From: Rhodanobacteraceae bacterium
GTDB lineage: Bacteria; Pseudomonadota; Gammaproteobacteria; Xanthomonadales; Rhodanobacteraceae
Reading direction: 5' to 3'
Length of the DNA stretch: 64,000 nt
Assembly (NCBI GenBank): GCA_016790075.1
Contig: JAEUPP010000079.1
Coordinates: 62,001 to 126,000, forward strand
Shown here: piece by piece, positions 22,533 through 31,727 of the stretch
Numbering within the stretch: position 1 is the stretch's first letter
Layout of the letters: every line of letters starts with the position of its first letter
Translations under genes and position numbers: made by a program
Notes under the pieces: model-generated
The model's input: only the letters and a program-made list of their open reading frames with translations
Database searches by the model: none
Told to the model about the DNA's origin: nothing

Positions 22533-22898
22533 CTTTCCTTCAAGTGGGCGTCCGCAAGCGGCAGGCGGCCCCTTAGGCCGAACGGTCAGGTCTGGCGGGG
22601 ACGCACCGTCGTAGCGTGAGCAGCCGCGCAAGGGCTGGTCGTATCGGTCTTTGAGCTACGTGGCCGAACTCCGCTGACTCTTGTGACCGAAGCGTAGTGA
22701 CTGCGAGCAATGCGACGTTTGACCTCACGGTCGATCCGGTATTCATGATCGAGCGATAGGGGCAATGCTAGGCCGTGATCGGATGACGCCGAGGGCACCA
22801 TAGCCATTGATGCGGCACTTTGAGTGCAACGCTGGCGCGGGCAGAATAGGCGGCCTTGCGCCGTCTCCGGCGCTGCCGCCACCTGCGACGTCTCTGCC
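22533..22898. other. Intergenic stretch with a possible decayed attC
   Basis: The first ~45 bp (GTCTAGC at 22527, arms GGGCGTCCGC / GCGGCAGGCGGCCC, end CTTAGGC near 22576) look like an eroded attC. No gene is supported in the rest; the minus-strand frames are short and patternless. The right end is the leader of rep. Confidence 0.45.
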
Positions 22899-24878
22899 AT
22901 GCTCAATCCTGCCCAACGCGCCGCCGTCGACTATTGCGACGGTCCGCTGCTCGTCCTTGCCGGTGCCGGCTCGGGCAAGACCAGTGTCATCACGCAGAAG
23001 ATCGCGCACCTCGTCTCGCGGCGTAATCTGGCGGCAAAAAAAATCGCCGCAATCACCTTCACCAACAAGGCCGCACGCGAAATGCGCGAGCGCGTGGCCA
23101 AACTCGTGTCCAGCGAAGCGGCCAGCGATCTGACGGTATGCACCTTCCATGCAATGGGCCTGAAGTTTCTGCAGATCGAGCACGCCAAGCTCGGCCTCAA
23201 GCGCGGCTTTTCGGTCCTCGATGCCGATGACGGCGAGTCCATCATCAAGGATCTGCTGCCCAAGGCGCTGAAGCCCGACCAGCTCTGGGCCTTGCGCAAT
23301 CTGGTTTCAACGGCGAAGAACAACGGACTGGATCCGGCCCAGGCGCTTGCGGCCGCGCGTAGCCCGCGCGAGCTGGAGGCCGCCCAGCTCTACGAGGGCT
23401 ACCAGAGGCGTCTGACAGCCTTCAACGCGGTTGACTTCGATGATCTGATCCGCCTGCCGCTGAGCTTGCTGGAGCAGGACCAGGAGACACGCAATGCCTG
23501 GCAGGAACGTATCCGCTACCTGCTCGTCGACGAATACCAGGATACAAACTCGGCGCAGTACCGCCTGATCCGCAATCTCTGCGGTCCCCGTGGCCTGTTC
23601 ACGGCGGTGGGCGACGACGACCAGTCGATCTACGCCTGGCGCGGTGCGAATCCGGAAAACCTCGACGATCTTGCACGCGATTACCCCAGTCTCAAGGTCG
23701 TCAAGCTCGAACAGAACTACCGCTGCGGAAAACGCATATTGCGCGCCGCAAACAAGCTCATCGCGAACAACCCGCACAAACATCTGAAACAGCTGTTCAG
23801 CGATCTGCCGGAAGGCCCGCCTATCCGTGTCATGGAATGCAAGGACAGCGAGCATGAGGCTGAGCGCGTCGCCGCCGACTTGACCCACCTCGTCGAGAAG
23901 CACCAGGCGAAGTGGCAGGATTTCGCCATCCTCTATCGCGGCAATCACCAGTCACGCGCGCTCGAAAAGGCACTGCGGCTGGCACGTGTGCCTTATCACA
24001 TCAGCGGCGGCACGGCATTTCTCGATCGTGGCGAAGTCAAGGACATCCTGGCCTATCTGCGCCTGATCTCGAACCCGGAGGACGACTCCGCTTTTTTGCG
24101 TATTGCCAATGTTCCGCGCCGGGACATCGGCGCGACGACCCTGGAAAAACTCGGCGAACTCGCTCAGCAGCGGCATGCTTCGCTGCTCGAAGCCGCCCAG
24201 AGCGACGGCGTGCTCAAGCAGCTCGCCCCGCGCTCGGCCTCTGCACTGGCCGGCTTTGCCGATCTCATTGCCGGGCTACGTGCACAGGTGCGCCAGGTGA
24301 GTGCGGCGGAACTTGTCGACGAGCTTGTGCGCCGTACGCGCTATGCCGAACACCTGACCGCCGAGATCAAGGATCCGGCCGCGCGGCAAAGACGGCTGGG
24401 CAATCTGAGCGAACTCGGCGATTGGTTCCGCGCCATGCAAAAAGGCGCCAACAGCGCCGGTGATCTTGCCGCGCAGCTTGCTCTGCTGACCCATTCCGAT
24501 CGCGACGACCCGGGCAATTCCGTACGCCTGATGACCTTGCACGGCGCGAAAGGGCTGGAGTTCCGCTTCGTGTTCATTGTCGGCGTCGAGGACGGCCAGC
24601 TTCCGCACGAGGGCAGCCTCGAGGAAGGCCGTCTCGACGAGGAGCGCCGCCTCATGTACGTCGGCATCACGCGGGCGAAAGAGCGGCTATGCCTGAGCTA
24701 TGCCGCGCGCTCGCGGCGTTTTGGCGAAGTGCTCAAGAACGAACCCAGCCGCTTCCTCAGCGAGATACCCGCCGACGACCTGCACTGGGACGGCCGCGAT
24801 GCGGAGCAGGATGCCCAGGCCAAAAAGGATGTTGCGGCCTCGCACCTCGCCAGGCTTGCCAGCCTGCTGGCCGACTGA
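22899..24878 (+). CDS. rep: ATP-dependent DNA helicase Rep (659 aa)
   Basis: It starts MLNPAQRAAVDYCDGPLLVL at ATG 22899, as in Rep proteins; the frame is open further upstream without homology. SF1A helicase motifs in order: GAGSGKTS (Walker A, ~22-29), TFTNKAAREM (Ia), LLVDEYQDTN (II), GDDDQSIYAWRGA (III), LEQNYRC (IV), VRLMTLHGAKGLEF (V) and YVGITRAKERL (VI). The length equals E. coli Rep (~670) rather than UvrD (720). It is a 3'-5' translocase that helps replication forks past obstacles. It is followed after 49 bp by the acid phosphatase gene. Confidence 0.95.
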   Translation: MLNPAQRAAVDYCDGPLLVLAGAGSGKTSVITQKIAHLVSRRNLAAKKIAAITFTNKAAREMRERVAKLVSSEAASDLTVCTFHAMGLKFLQIEHAKLGLKRGFSVLDADDGESIIKDLLPKALKPDQLWALRNLVSTAKNNGLDPAQALAAARSPRELEAAQLYEGYQRRLTAFNAVDFDDLIRLPLSLLEQDQETRNAWQERIRYLLVDEYQDTNSAQYRLIRNLCGPRGLFTAVGDDDQSIYAWRGANPENLDDLARDYPSLKVVKLEQNYRCGKRILRAANKLIANNPHKHLKQLFSDLPEGPPIRVMECKDSEHEAERVAADLTHLVEKHQAKWQDFAILYRGNHQSRALEKALRLARVPYHISGGTAFLDRGEVKDILAYLRLISNPEDDSAFLRIANVPRRDIGATTLEKLGELAQQRHASLLEAAQSDGVLKQLAPRSASALAGFADLIAGLRAQVRQVSAAELVDELVRRTRYAEHLTAEIKDPAARQRRLGNLSELGDWFRAMQKGANSAGDLAAQLALLTHSDRDDPGNSVRLMTLHGAKGLEFRFVFIVGVEDGQLPHEGSLEEGRLDEERRLMYVGITRAKERLCLSYAARSRRFGEVLKNEPSRFLSEIPADDLHWDGRDAEQDAQAKKDVAASHLARLASLLAD

Positions 24879-24927
24879 ACGACCGTTGCCCGCTAGAATC
24901 GCCCGCCTTGCGCCACCGGAGACCCTG

Positions 24928-25815
24928 ATGAATCGCTTCGCTGTCTTGTTGACCCTGCTGCTCGCCGGCTGCGCCGCGTCGCCAACGCGCACGACCACGC
25001 CGACGGCGGCGGCAGAGCCGGCTCAGCCGCCGCCGCTGACCTATGCCGAAACCAATCTCAATGCGACGCTCTGGGCGCAAGGCACGGTCGAGCATGACAT
25101 GGCCTACCGCAGCATCTACGCCCAGGCCACACGCCAGCTCGCGCTCGCGCTGAAACAGAAAGACTGGGACGCGCTGCCGAAAACCGAGCGCAAGAATGCA
25201 CTCAAGGGACTCAAGCCCGCTGTTATCGTCGATGTTGATGAAACGGTGCTCGACAACTCGCCGTACATGGCGCGCCTGATCCGGGACAACAAGGACTTTG
25301 AGGAATCGAGCTGGGAACAGTGGTGTCACGAGCAGCGCGCGCGCGCGCTGGCAGGAGCGCTGGAGTTCACCCTGGCTGCATCGGCCAAGGGGGTCACGGT
25401 GTTCTATCTGACCAATCGCGGTCAGCACCTCAAGGAAGCGACGCTAGCCAACCTGCGCGCTGCCGGTTTTCCGGTTGCCGACAAGGAAACTGTATTTCTT
25501 GGCCTGGGCACCGAGGTTGAAGGTTGCCAGACCAGCGGCACCAAAAAGGGTTGCCGCCGTGAACTGGTCGGCCGGCGCTATCGCGTGCTCGCCGTTGTCG
25601 GCGATCAGCTCGGCGATTTTATTGATGTCGGCAGTAACACCGTCATGGACCGCGCCGAAGCGATCAAGCCCCACGCCAACTGGTTCGGTGAACGTTGGTT
25701 CATGCTGCCAAACCCGACTTACGGATCCTGGGACAGCGCCATCCTGGGCGGGCAGCGCGAGGCCACTGCACCGGTAAAGCATCAGATCCGCCGCAGCGCT
25801 TTGCGTGCGGAGTGA
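24928..25815 (+). CDS. HAD-superfamily class B/IIIB acid phosphatase, lipoprotein e(P4)-like (295 aa)
   Basis: A lipoprotein signal, MNRFAVLLTLLLAGCAASPT (lipobox LAGC), is followed by a Pro/Thr/Ala linker and the HAD domain: AVIVDVDETVLDNSPY (the D-x-D nucleophile and acid), VFYLTNRGQHLKEATLANLR (motif II Thr region) and VVGDQLGDFID (acidic motif). YAQATRQLALALK is the typical 5' helix. Members such as Haemophilus e(P4) are outer-membrane nucleotide phosphatases that salvage NMN or nucleotides. It ends 5 bp before pyrF and is probably cotranscribed with it. Confidence 0.9.
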   Translation: MNRFAVLLTLLLAGCAASPTRTTTPTAAAEPAQPPPLTYAETNLNATLWAQGTVEHDMAYRSIYAQATRQLALALKQKDWDALPKTERKNALKGLKPAVIVDVDETVLDNSPYMARLIRDNKDFEESSWEQWCHEQRARALAGALEFTLAASAKGVTVFYLTNRGQHLKEATLANLRAAGFPVADKETVFLGLGTEVEGCQTSGTKKGCRRELVGRRYRVLAVVGDQLGDFIDVGSNTVMDRAEAIKPHANWFGERWFMLPNPTYGSWDSAILGGQREATAPVKHQIRRSALRAE

Positions 25816-25820
25816 ATGCC

Positions 25821-26537
25821 ATGACCTATGTCGAAAAAAATATCGCCTCACACGACCGGCTGATTTTTGCGCTCGATGTAGCAACGCGCGCGGAGGCGCT
25901 GGACTGGATCGACCGCCTGGGTGAGGCGGTGACTTTCTACAAGATAGGCATGGAATTACTGACCAGTGGCGACTATTTCGCCGTGCTCGGCGACCTCGCC
26001 GAACGCGGCAAGAAAATTTTTGTCGACCTCAAGTTTTTTGACGTACCGGCGACGGTTGCGTCAGCGGTCAGGGGGCTCACGCGCTATCCAGTATACTTTT
26101 GCACCATTCACGGCAACGACGGCATGATGCGTGCAGCCGCGCAGGTCAAAGGTGATATCCGTCTGCTCGCCGTGACCGCGCTGACCAGCCTCGATCAGCA
26201 CGACCTCGACGACCTCGGATTCCGTTGCAACGCCGAGCAGCTCGTGCTGTCGCGGGCGAAGGCGGCGCTGGCTGCGGGCTGTGACGGAGTGGTGTCCTCC
26301 GGACTGGAAGTGCCAGCGTTGCGGCGCGAAGTGGATCACGCGCTGATTACGGTCTGTCCTGGCATACGGCCTATCGGCAATAGCGACGATCAGAAACGGA
26401 CGTTGGACGTGGCCCAGGCGTTCGCCGCCGGGGCCGACTATATCGTCGTAGGCCGGCCTATCCGACAGGCCGAGGACCCGCGCGCGGCGGCTCTGGCGAT
26501 GCAAAAGACCATTGCAGACACGCTGGCGTGCGCATGA
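25821..26537 (+). CDS. pyrF: Orotidine 5'-phosphate decarboxylase (238 aa)
   Basis: Catalyses the last step of UMP synthesis, OMP to UMP. TIM-barrel motifs: LIFALDVATRAEALDWID, VTFYKIGMELLTSGDYF, the signature KKIFVDLKFFDVPATVASAV (catalytic D-x-K-x-x-D), CTIHGNDGMM and TVCPGIRPIGNSDDQKR, and ADYIVVGRPIRQAEDP (phosphate loop). The length is typical (~235). ATG 25821 is chosen; GTG 25812 would add three residues. A good terminator follows at 26727. Confidence 0.95.
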   Translation: MTYVEKNIASHDRLIFALDVATRAEALDWIDRLGEAVTFYKIGMELLTSGDYFAVLGDLAERGKKIFVDLKFFDVPATVASAVRGLTRYPVYFCTIHGNDGMMRAAAQVKGDIRLLAVTALTSLDQHDLDDLGFRCNAEQLVLSRAKAALAAGCDGVVSSGLEVPALRREVDHALITVCPGIRPIGNSDDQKRTLDVAQAFAAGADYIVVGRPIRQAEDPRAAALAMQKTIADTLACA

Positions 26538-26726
26538 CTCGGGGGATTTTCGGGATCTTCAGAAAACTAATTTTAGATTCAATAAGTTAGCGTAAGTTTT
26601 GTGAGGTATTGCATTAAGTTCGTTCAGTCCGTAGGATGGACCCCATACCTGAGCCAGACGCGGCGATAAAACCGAAAACCCGACCGCGCAACAATGCGAT
26701 TCCCCCTCCGGCCCCGCCGGTATTAG
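26538..26726. other. Non-coding stretch downstream of pyrF
   Basis: No gene. It includes an AT-richer patch (GAAAACTAATTTTAGATTC near 26563-26581) unlike the surroundings and ends at the terminator hairpin. Confidence 0.5.
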
Positions 26727-26760
26727 CCCGGATTGTTCCGCAAGGACAACCGGGTTTTTC
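26727..26760 (+). terminator. Rho-independent terminator
   Basis: The stem CCCGGATTGTTCC / GGACAACCGGG around the loop GCAA is followed by TTTTTC. One unpaired A lies in the left arm. It can end transcription from the rep-pyrF cluster. Confidence 0.8.
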
Positions 26761-26867
26761 TTTGCCCCGATGTCGGGTTTTTGTGCTGGTCTGCGTTTGC
26801 TGGAATGCATTGCCGCTCTCGGCTAGAGTGCATTGCTGTCTCAGCAATCAAACCCTTGGGGAAAAAC

Positions 26868-27788
26868 ATGTCCACGAAATTCGCTCGCGCTGCGCTTGCT
26901 GCGGCCCTCGGTATTGCTCTCGTCGGTTGCGGCAAGGATGAACCGCCAGCCGCGCCGCCGCCGGCCGTCGCCGCCAAGGCCGCCGCAACGCCCGAAGGCG
27001 CCATCATGGCGCCGATTGCTCATCTGAAATCCGGCAACATCGACGGCCTCATGCAGAGCGTGCTGCCGCCGGACGAATATGCCAAGGCCAAGGCGGATTA
27101 CGCCAAGGAAATGAACAAGGAACCTGCCAGCGAAGAGGACAAGGCCAAGTTCGCTGAAAACATGGCCAAGCTGACCGCGGCCGATGCGGAAGCCAAGCTC
27201 TGGAGCGAACTTGAGCCTCAGCTCAAGGAGCTTGATGCGCAGATGGCGCAGCAGATGCCGATGATGGTCGCCATGGGCAAGGGTTTTATCCAGAGCTCGA
27301 TACAGCAGAACCAGGAACTTACCGAAGCGCAGAAGCTGCAGGCCACGCAGGCTGTCGACGCCATCGGCAACTGGGTCACGACGGCCAAGTTCACCGATCC
27401 GGCACTCGCGCAGAAGTCGATCAAGATCGTTTGCGACACGGCGCGCAAGATCAACCTGAAGACCCTGGACGAAGCGCGTGCGCTGAGTTACGAGCAGGCG
27501 ATGGGCAAGGCCGGTATCGCCTATCTCGGCGTCAAGGACGTGCTCAATGTGTATGGTTTCTCGATCGATCAGACGCTGGATTCGATCAAGGCCGAAACCG
27601 TTTCGTCCGACGCAAACTCGGCCAAGGTCAAGATCAGCTACTCGCTGCTGAACACGCCGCTCAGCGCCGAGAGCGATCTGGTCAAGGTCGGTGAGCGCTG
27701 GTACGGCAAGGAAATGATGGAAAGTCTGAAGACGAAGGATGCCGCCGTTTCCGAGCCGGCCGCCGCTCCCGCGCCGACGACAAACTGA
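26868..27788 (+). CDS. Putative lipoprotein of unknown function (306 aa)
   Basis: ATG 26868 gives the signal MSTKFARAALAAALGIALVG with a lipobox Cys (ALVGC), then an Ala/Pro linker. The body is helical and charged (YAKAKADYAKEMNKEPASEE, MAKLTAADAEAKLWSELEPQ), with a beta-like C-terminal domain containing TVSSDANSAKVKISYSLLN and LVKVGERWYGKEMMESL, which resembles SnoaL/NTF2-like lipoproteins that measure or bind small ligands, but I do not recognise the family. A strong terminator lies 47 bp downstream and another 108 bp upstream, so it is monocistronic. Confidence 0.85.
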   Translation: MSTKFARAALAAALGIALVGCGKDEPPAAPPPAVAAKAAATPEGAIMAPIAHLKSGNIDGLMQSVLPPDEYAKAKADYAKEMNKEPASEEDKAKFAENMAKLTAADAEAKLWSELEPQLKELDAQMAQQMPMMVAMGKGFIQSSIQQNQELTEAQKLQATQAVDAIGNWVTTAKFTDPALAQKSIKIVCDTARKINLKTLDEARALSYEQAMGKAGIAYLGVKDVLNVYGFSIDQTLDSIKAETVSSDANSAKVKISYSLLNTPLSAESDLVKVGERWYGKEMMESLKTKDAAVSEPAAAPAPTTN

Positions 27789-27835
27789 GGCAGATCGCCG
27801 TTGACGGCCTGATTTAACGTGCCGCTAACGCCAAG

Positions 27836-27865
27836 GAACGCCGCCGCCAGGCGGCGTTCGTTTTT
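27836..27865 (+). terminator. Rho-independent terminator
   Basis: A perfect stem GAACGCCGCC / GGCGGCGTTC around the loop GCCA, followed by GTTTTT. It lies just downstream of the lipoprotein gene and 20 bp before plsB. Confidence 0.9.
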
Positions 27866-27885
27866 CCCACGGTTACAATCGCGGC

Positions 27886-30414
27886 ATGGATGAACTCACT
27901 ACTCCCGAGCGCGCCGACGAGACACCGCGCGCACCCTGGCGACTGCGCCTGTTCGGCCGTCTGCTCCAATCCTGGGTCCGGATCAAGCCCGACCCGGCCG
28001 TTCCGCTCAATCTGCTGCTGCCCGGCGTACCCGTCTACTACGTTACCGAGCGCTACGGCCTGTCCGACGCGCTGATCCTTGAGCAGGCCTGCCGCGAGGC
28101 TGGGTTGCCGTCGGCGCTGATTCCGCTGTCGAACCTTTCGACCCGGCGCAAGCGCAGTTACTTCGCGACGTCCATGCGCAACAGCCTGTTCTGGAACCCG
28201 GCACGGCGGCGCCGGCCGACGCAGCCGCTGGCGGAACTCGTAGCGCAACTTGAGCTGCTGCCGGATCAGGACATACAGCTAGTACCGGTTTCCATCTTTG
28301 TCGGCCGCGCACCGAACCGGCAATCGGGTTGGTTCAGCGTGCTGTTTTCGGAAAACTGGGTTGTTGTAGGCCGTTTCCGCCGTTTGCTTGCATTGTTGCT
28401 GAACGGCCGCGACACCCACGTGCAGTTCTCCACGCCCGTGTCGCTGCGCCGCGTTCTTGCCGAAGAACAGGGCGCGCCGCGCGAGCGCACCGTGCGCAAG
28501 ATTTCCCGCGTGCTGCGCGCGCACTTCCGCCGCATCCGTGCAGCAGTTATCGGCCCCGACCTTTCACATCGCCGCACCATCGTCGACGCGGTAGTCAATG
28601 CCGAGTCGGTGCAGCAAGTGATCACCTCGGCATCGGCCAAGGAATCGACGCCGCGCGAGCAGGCCGTGCGCCGCGCACGCGAGTACGCGGTCGAAATTGC
28701 GGCCGACTACTCGCACCCGGTCGTGCGTTCGTTGTCGTTCCTGCTGCATAGCTTCTGGAACAAGCTCTACGACGGCGTCACGATGAATCATTTCGACCGC
28801 GTGCGAGCCGTCGCACCGGGACATGAAATCATCTATGTGCCCTGCCATCGCAGCCATATCGATTATCTGCTGGTGAGCTGGCTGCTCTACACCAACGGCA
28901 TCGTGCCACCCCATATCGCCGCTGGTGTGAACCTCAACCTGCCGCTGGTCGGTCCGCTGCTGCGCCGCGGTGGCGCTTTTTTCCTGCGCCGCAGCTTCAA
29001 GGCGAATGCGCTGTACTCGGCGGTATTCACCGAATATGTAAGTCAACTATTCGCGCGCGGCGTGTCGATGGAGTACTTCATTGAGGGCGGCCGTTCGCGT
29101 ACTGGGCGCCTGCTGCAGCCCAAGGCGGGCATGCTCGCCATGACCTTGCGCGCGTTTCTGCGCGAGTCACGCCGTCCTGTCATGTTCCAGCCGGTCTACA
29201 TCGGCTACGAAAAACTGATGGAAGGCAACAGCTATATCGGCGAACTGTCGGGTCAGCCCAAGCAGAAGGAATCGTTGCTAGGCCTGCTGCGCTCGGTGAA
29301 GAAACTGCGCGAACATTACGGTCGCGTGGCGGTTAACTTCGGCGAACCGGTATTTCTCGAAGACCTGCTGCAGGCCGAAGCTCCGGGTTGGCGTGCCAGC
29401 GCCAGTGAAGACAAGCCGGAGTGGTTTGGCCGCAGCGTCGACGTGCTGGCCAAGCGCATCCAGGTCAGCATCAACAGTGCCGCCGACGTCAACCCGATCA
29501 ACCTGCTTGCGGTGGCGCTGCTCGCCACGCCCAAGCATGCAATGGCAGAAACCGATCTTATTGCACAGATAGAACTATATAAAAATCTCCTTTCTGAACT
29601 CCCCTACGACGAGCGCGTGACGCTGACTGCAAAGTCAGCGCAGGAAATCATCGCCTATGGCGAGAAGATGCAGTGGATTCGCCGTATCCGGCATCCGCTC
29701 GGCGACGTGCTGACCAGCGAAGGCAAACAGGCGACATTGCTGTCCTACTTCCGCAACAACGTATTGCATCTGTTTGCTGCATCGGCCTGGATCGCGTGTT
29801 GTTTCATCAACAATCGGCGCATGGCCCGTGCTTCCCTGCTAAGGCTGTCCAAGCTCATCTATCCATTCATCCAGTCGGAGCTGTTCCTTCCCTGGGATGA
29901 AGCTGGTTTCGTTGCGCGCATACAGGCCACGATCGAGTTCTTCATGCGCCGTGGTGTGCTCACACCCGATGCGGAAGGCCGTGTACTCAACCGCGGTGCG
30001 GGTCAGGGCGATGCCGCGTTCCAGCTGCGCACGTTGGCGCATAGCCTGCTCCAGGCGTTCGAGCGCTACTACATTACGATCGCCGTGCTCGTGAAGCATG
30101 GACCGCATACGATCAGCGCAGCCGAGCTTGAAAACCTGTGCACACTGACTGCCCAGCGCCTGACCTTGCTGCATGAACTCAATGCGCCGGAGTTCTTCGA
30201 CAAGGCGCTGTTCAAGGGGTTCATCCAGCAACTGCGCGAACGCAGAGTCATCTGGACTGACGAGGCTGGCAAACTCGATTTCGACGCAGCGCTGGCCATC
30301 GTGGCCAAGGACGCCAAGGTTATTCTCAGCCGCGAGATCCGCCACGGCATCCTGAAGCTGGCTCCGCAGCCGAAAGTTACACCGCCTGGTACCAACGCCG
30401 AGCACGCAGCCTGA
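27886..30414 (+). CDS. plsB: Glycerol-3-phosphate 1-O-acyltransferase PlsB (842 aa)
   Basis: First step of phospholipid synthesis at the inner membrane: acyl-ACP/CoA + glycerol 3-phosphate to lysophosphatidate. The acyltransferase blocks are clear: block I IYVPCHRSHIDYLLVSW (H-x4-D), block II RRGGAFFLRRSFKANALY, block III YFIEGGRSRTGRLLQPKAGM and block IV FQPVYIGYEKLMEG. The length is close to E. coli PlsB (807). It starts at ATG 27886 directly after the preceding terminator. It is convergent with the small gene at 30459. Confidence 0.96.
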   Translation: MDELTTPERADETPRAPWRLRLFGRLLQSWVRIKPDPAVPLNLLLPGVPVYYVTERYGLSDALILEQACREAGLPSALIPLSNLSTRRKRSYFATSMRNSLFWNPARRRRPTQPLAELVAQLELLPDQDIQLVPVSIFVGRAPNRQSGWFSVLFSENWVVVGRFRRLLALLLNGRDTHVQFSTPVSLRRVLAEEQGAPRERTVRKISRVLRAHFRRIRAAVIGPDLSHRRTIVDAVVNAESVQQVITSASAKESTPREQAVRRAREYAVEIAADYSHPVVRSLSFLLHSFWNKLYDGVTMNHFDRVRAVAPGHEIIYVPCHRSHIDYLLVSWLLYTNGIVPPHIAAGVNLNLPLVGPLLRRGGAFFLRRSFKANALYSAVFTEYVSQLFARGVSMEYFIEGGRSRTGRLLQPKAGMLAMTLRAFLRESRRPVMFQPVYIGYEKLMEGNSYIGELSGQPKQKESLLGLLRSVKKLREHYGRVAVNFGEPVFLEDLLQAEAPGWRASASEDKPEWFGRSVDVLAKRIQVSINSAADVNPINLLAVALLATPKHAMAETDLIAQIELYKNLLSELPYDERVTLTAKSAQEIIAYGEKMQWIRRIRHPLGDVLTSEGKQATLLSYFRNNVLHLFAASAWIACCFINNRRMARASLLRLSKLIYPFIQSELFLPWDEAGFVARIQATIEFFMRRGVLTPDAEGRVLNRGAGQGDAAFQLRTLAHSLLQAFERYYITIAVLVKHGPHTISAAELENLCTLTAQRLTLLHELNAPEFFDKALFKGFIQQLRERRVIWTDEAGKLDFDAALAIVAKDAKVILSREIRHGILKLAPQPKVTPPGTNAEHAA

Positions 30415-30423
30415 TCGCACCAA

Positions 30424-30444
30424 GCCAGCTAGCCAGCTAGCCAG
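30424..30444 (+). repeat. Short tandem repeat (GCCAGCTA units)
   Basis: GCCAGCTA occurs twice in tandem (30424-30431 and 30432-30439) followed by a partial third copy GCCAG, in the 44-bp gap between plsB and the convergent DUF465 gene. Confidence 0.75.
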
Positions 30445-30458
30445 GCGACGCAGGCCGT

Positions 30459-30662
30459 TCAGGCTGGCTGGTCTGGAATGAGCTGGTTTTCCAGGTAGGC
30501 AATCATGTCCTTGAGCCGCAGCTTGCGTTTTTTCAGGCGTTTGAGCTGCAGCTCGTCGCTGGCGCTGTCGGCAGACAGGCGCTGTATCGCTGCATCAAGA
30601 TCGCGATGCTCGATGCGCAACTCGATGAGCTGGCGCGTAATTTCGGCAAGGTCCAGTGGCAT
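30459..30662 (-). CDS. DUF465/YdcH-like small helical protein (67 aa)
   Basis: [20 protein letters not shown] begins at ATG 30660-30662. The sequence is an antiparallel helical hairpin, [15 protein letters not shown] with [20 protein letters not shown], where L-K-R-L-K-K-x-K-L-x-L-K-D is the DUF465 (YdcH) signature. Small cytoplasmic protein of unknown role. It diverges from ttcA (118-bp gap). Confidence 0.88.
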   Translation of the reverse strand: MPLDLAEITRQLIELRIEHRDLDAAIQRLSADSASDELQLKRLKKRKLRLKDMIAYLENQLIPDQPA

Positions 30663-30780
30663 TGGCGCGTGGCGTGGGAAGTCGATGGAGTGTAGCGGGC
30701 TTCGAGGGCCGCTCGTAACCCATGGGCGGGCCGCGTGGCCGCGGCTGCTACAATCAGCGTCTTCGCCCCACGTTCTGCCT

Positions 30781-31656
30781 ATGAGCATCGCCGCCGCCCG
30801 CAAGCAGGAAGTCAACGCCAACAAGCTGGCCAAGCGCTTGCGCCGTCAGGTCGGTCAGGCTATCGCCGATTTCCATATGATCGAAGACGGCGACCGCATC
30901 ATGGTCTGCCTCTCGGGCGGCAAGGATTCCTACACCCTGCTCGATCTGCTGCGTCAGCTGCAGGCGAAGGCGCCGGTAACGTTCGAGCTACATGCGGTCC
31001 ACCTCGACCAGAAACAGCCGGGCTACGATGCGCAGACCCTGCCGGCCTACCTCGAAGCCATCGGCATGCCCTATACGATACTCGAGCAGGACACCTACAG
31101 CGTCGTGAAACGCGTGATTCCCGAAGGCCGCACGATGTGCAGCCTCTGTTCGCGTCTGCGCCGCGGCAATCTCTACGACCATGCTGCCGCTGCGGGTTTC
31201 ACCAAGATCGCGCTGGGCCATCACCGCGATGACATCGTGGAGACGCTGTTTCTCAATCTGTTCCACCAGGCCAAGCTCAAGGCCATGCCACCCAAGCTGC
31301 GCTCCGACGACGGGCGCAACGTGGTCATTCGGCCGCTGGCTTATTGCCGCGAAGACGACATTGCGGACTACGCTGCTGCCAAGGCCTTTCCGATCATGCC
31401 CTGCAACCTCTGCGGCTCTCAGGAAAACCTGCAGCGCAAAGCCATCAAGGCCATGCTGTCGGATTGGGAACGCCAGTTCCCCGGCCGTATTGAGAACGTA
31501 TTTCGCGCAATTGGCGATGTATCGCCGTCGCAGCTTGCGGACCGCAACCTGTTTGACTTCGCTGCCCTCGGCAGCCGCAGCGAAGCCCGCCCCAGCGCCG
31601 GCGACTGGTTGCGCGGCGAGCCGTCTGACGCAGGAAACGAGACTCTAGCCCACTAG
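30781..31656 (+). CDS. ttcA: tRNA 2-thiocytidine(32) synthetase TtcA (291 aa)
   Basis: It thiolates cytidine 32 of certain tRNAs. The N-terminal helix is followed by the PP-loop [17 protein letters not shown] (residues ~41-57). [13 protein letters not shown] and [13 protein letters not shown] supply the C-x2-C pairs, one of which with a third Cys holds the Fe-S cluster. [16 protein letters not shown] is the conserved adenylation helix. The start [20 protein letters not shown] at ATG 30781 fits the family; the frame is open upstream without homology. Confidence 0.95.
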   Translation: MSIAAARKQEVNANKLAKRLRRQVGQAIADFHMIEDGDRIMVCLSGGKDSYTLLDLLRQLQAKAPVTFELHAVHLDQKQPGYDAQTLPAYLEAIGMPYTILEQDTYSVVKRVIPEGRTMCSLCSRLRRGNLYDHAAAAGFTKIALGHHRDDIVETLFLNLFHQAKLKAMPPKLRSDDGRNVVIRPLAYCREDDIADYAAAKAFPIMPCNLCGSQENLQRKAIKAMLSDWERQFPGRIENVFRAIGDVSPSQLADRNLFDFAALGSRSEARPSAGDWLRGEPSDAGNETLAH

Positions 31657-31727
31657 TTTCGCCGGCCCAGCAGCCGACACAGTCCCTTTCACTCACCGGT
31701 GGGTCTGAACCCACCCCCTGGGGTTTC

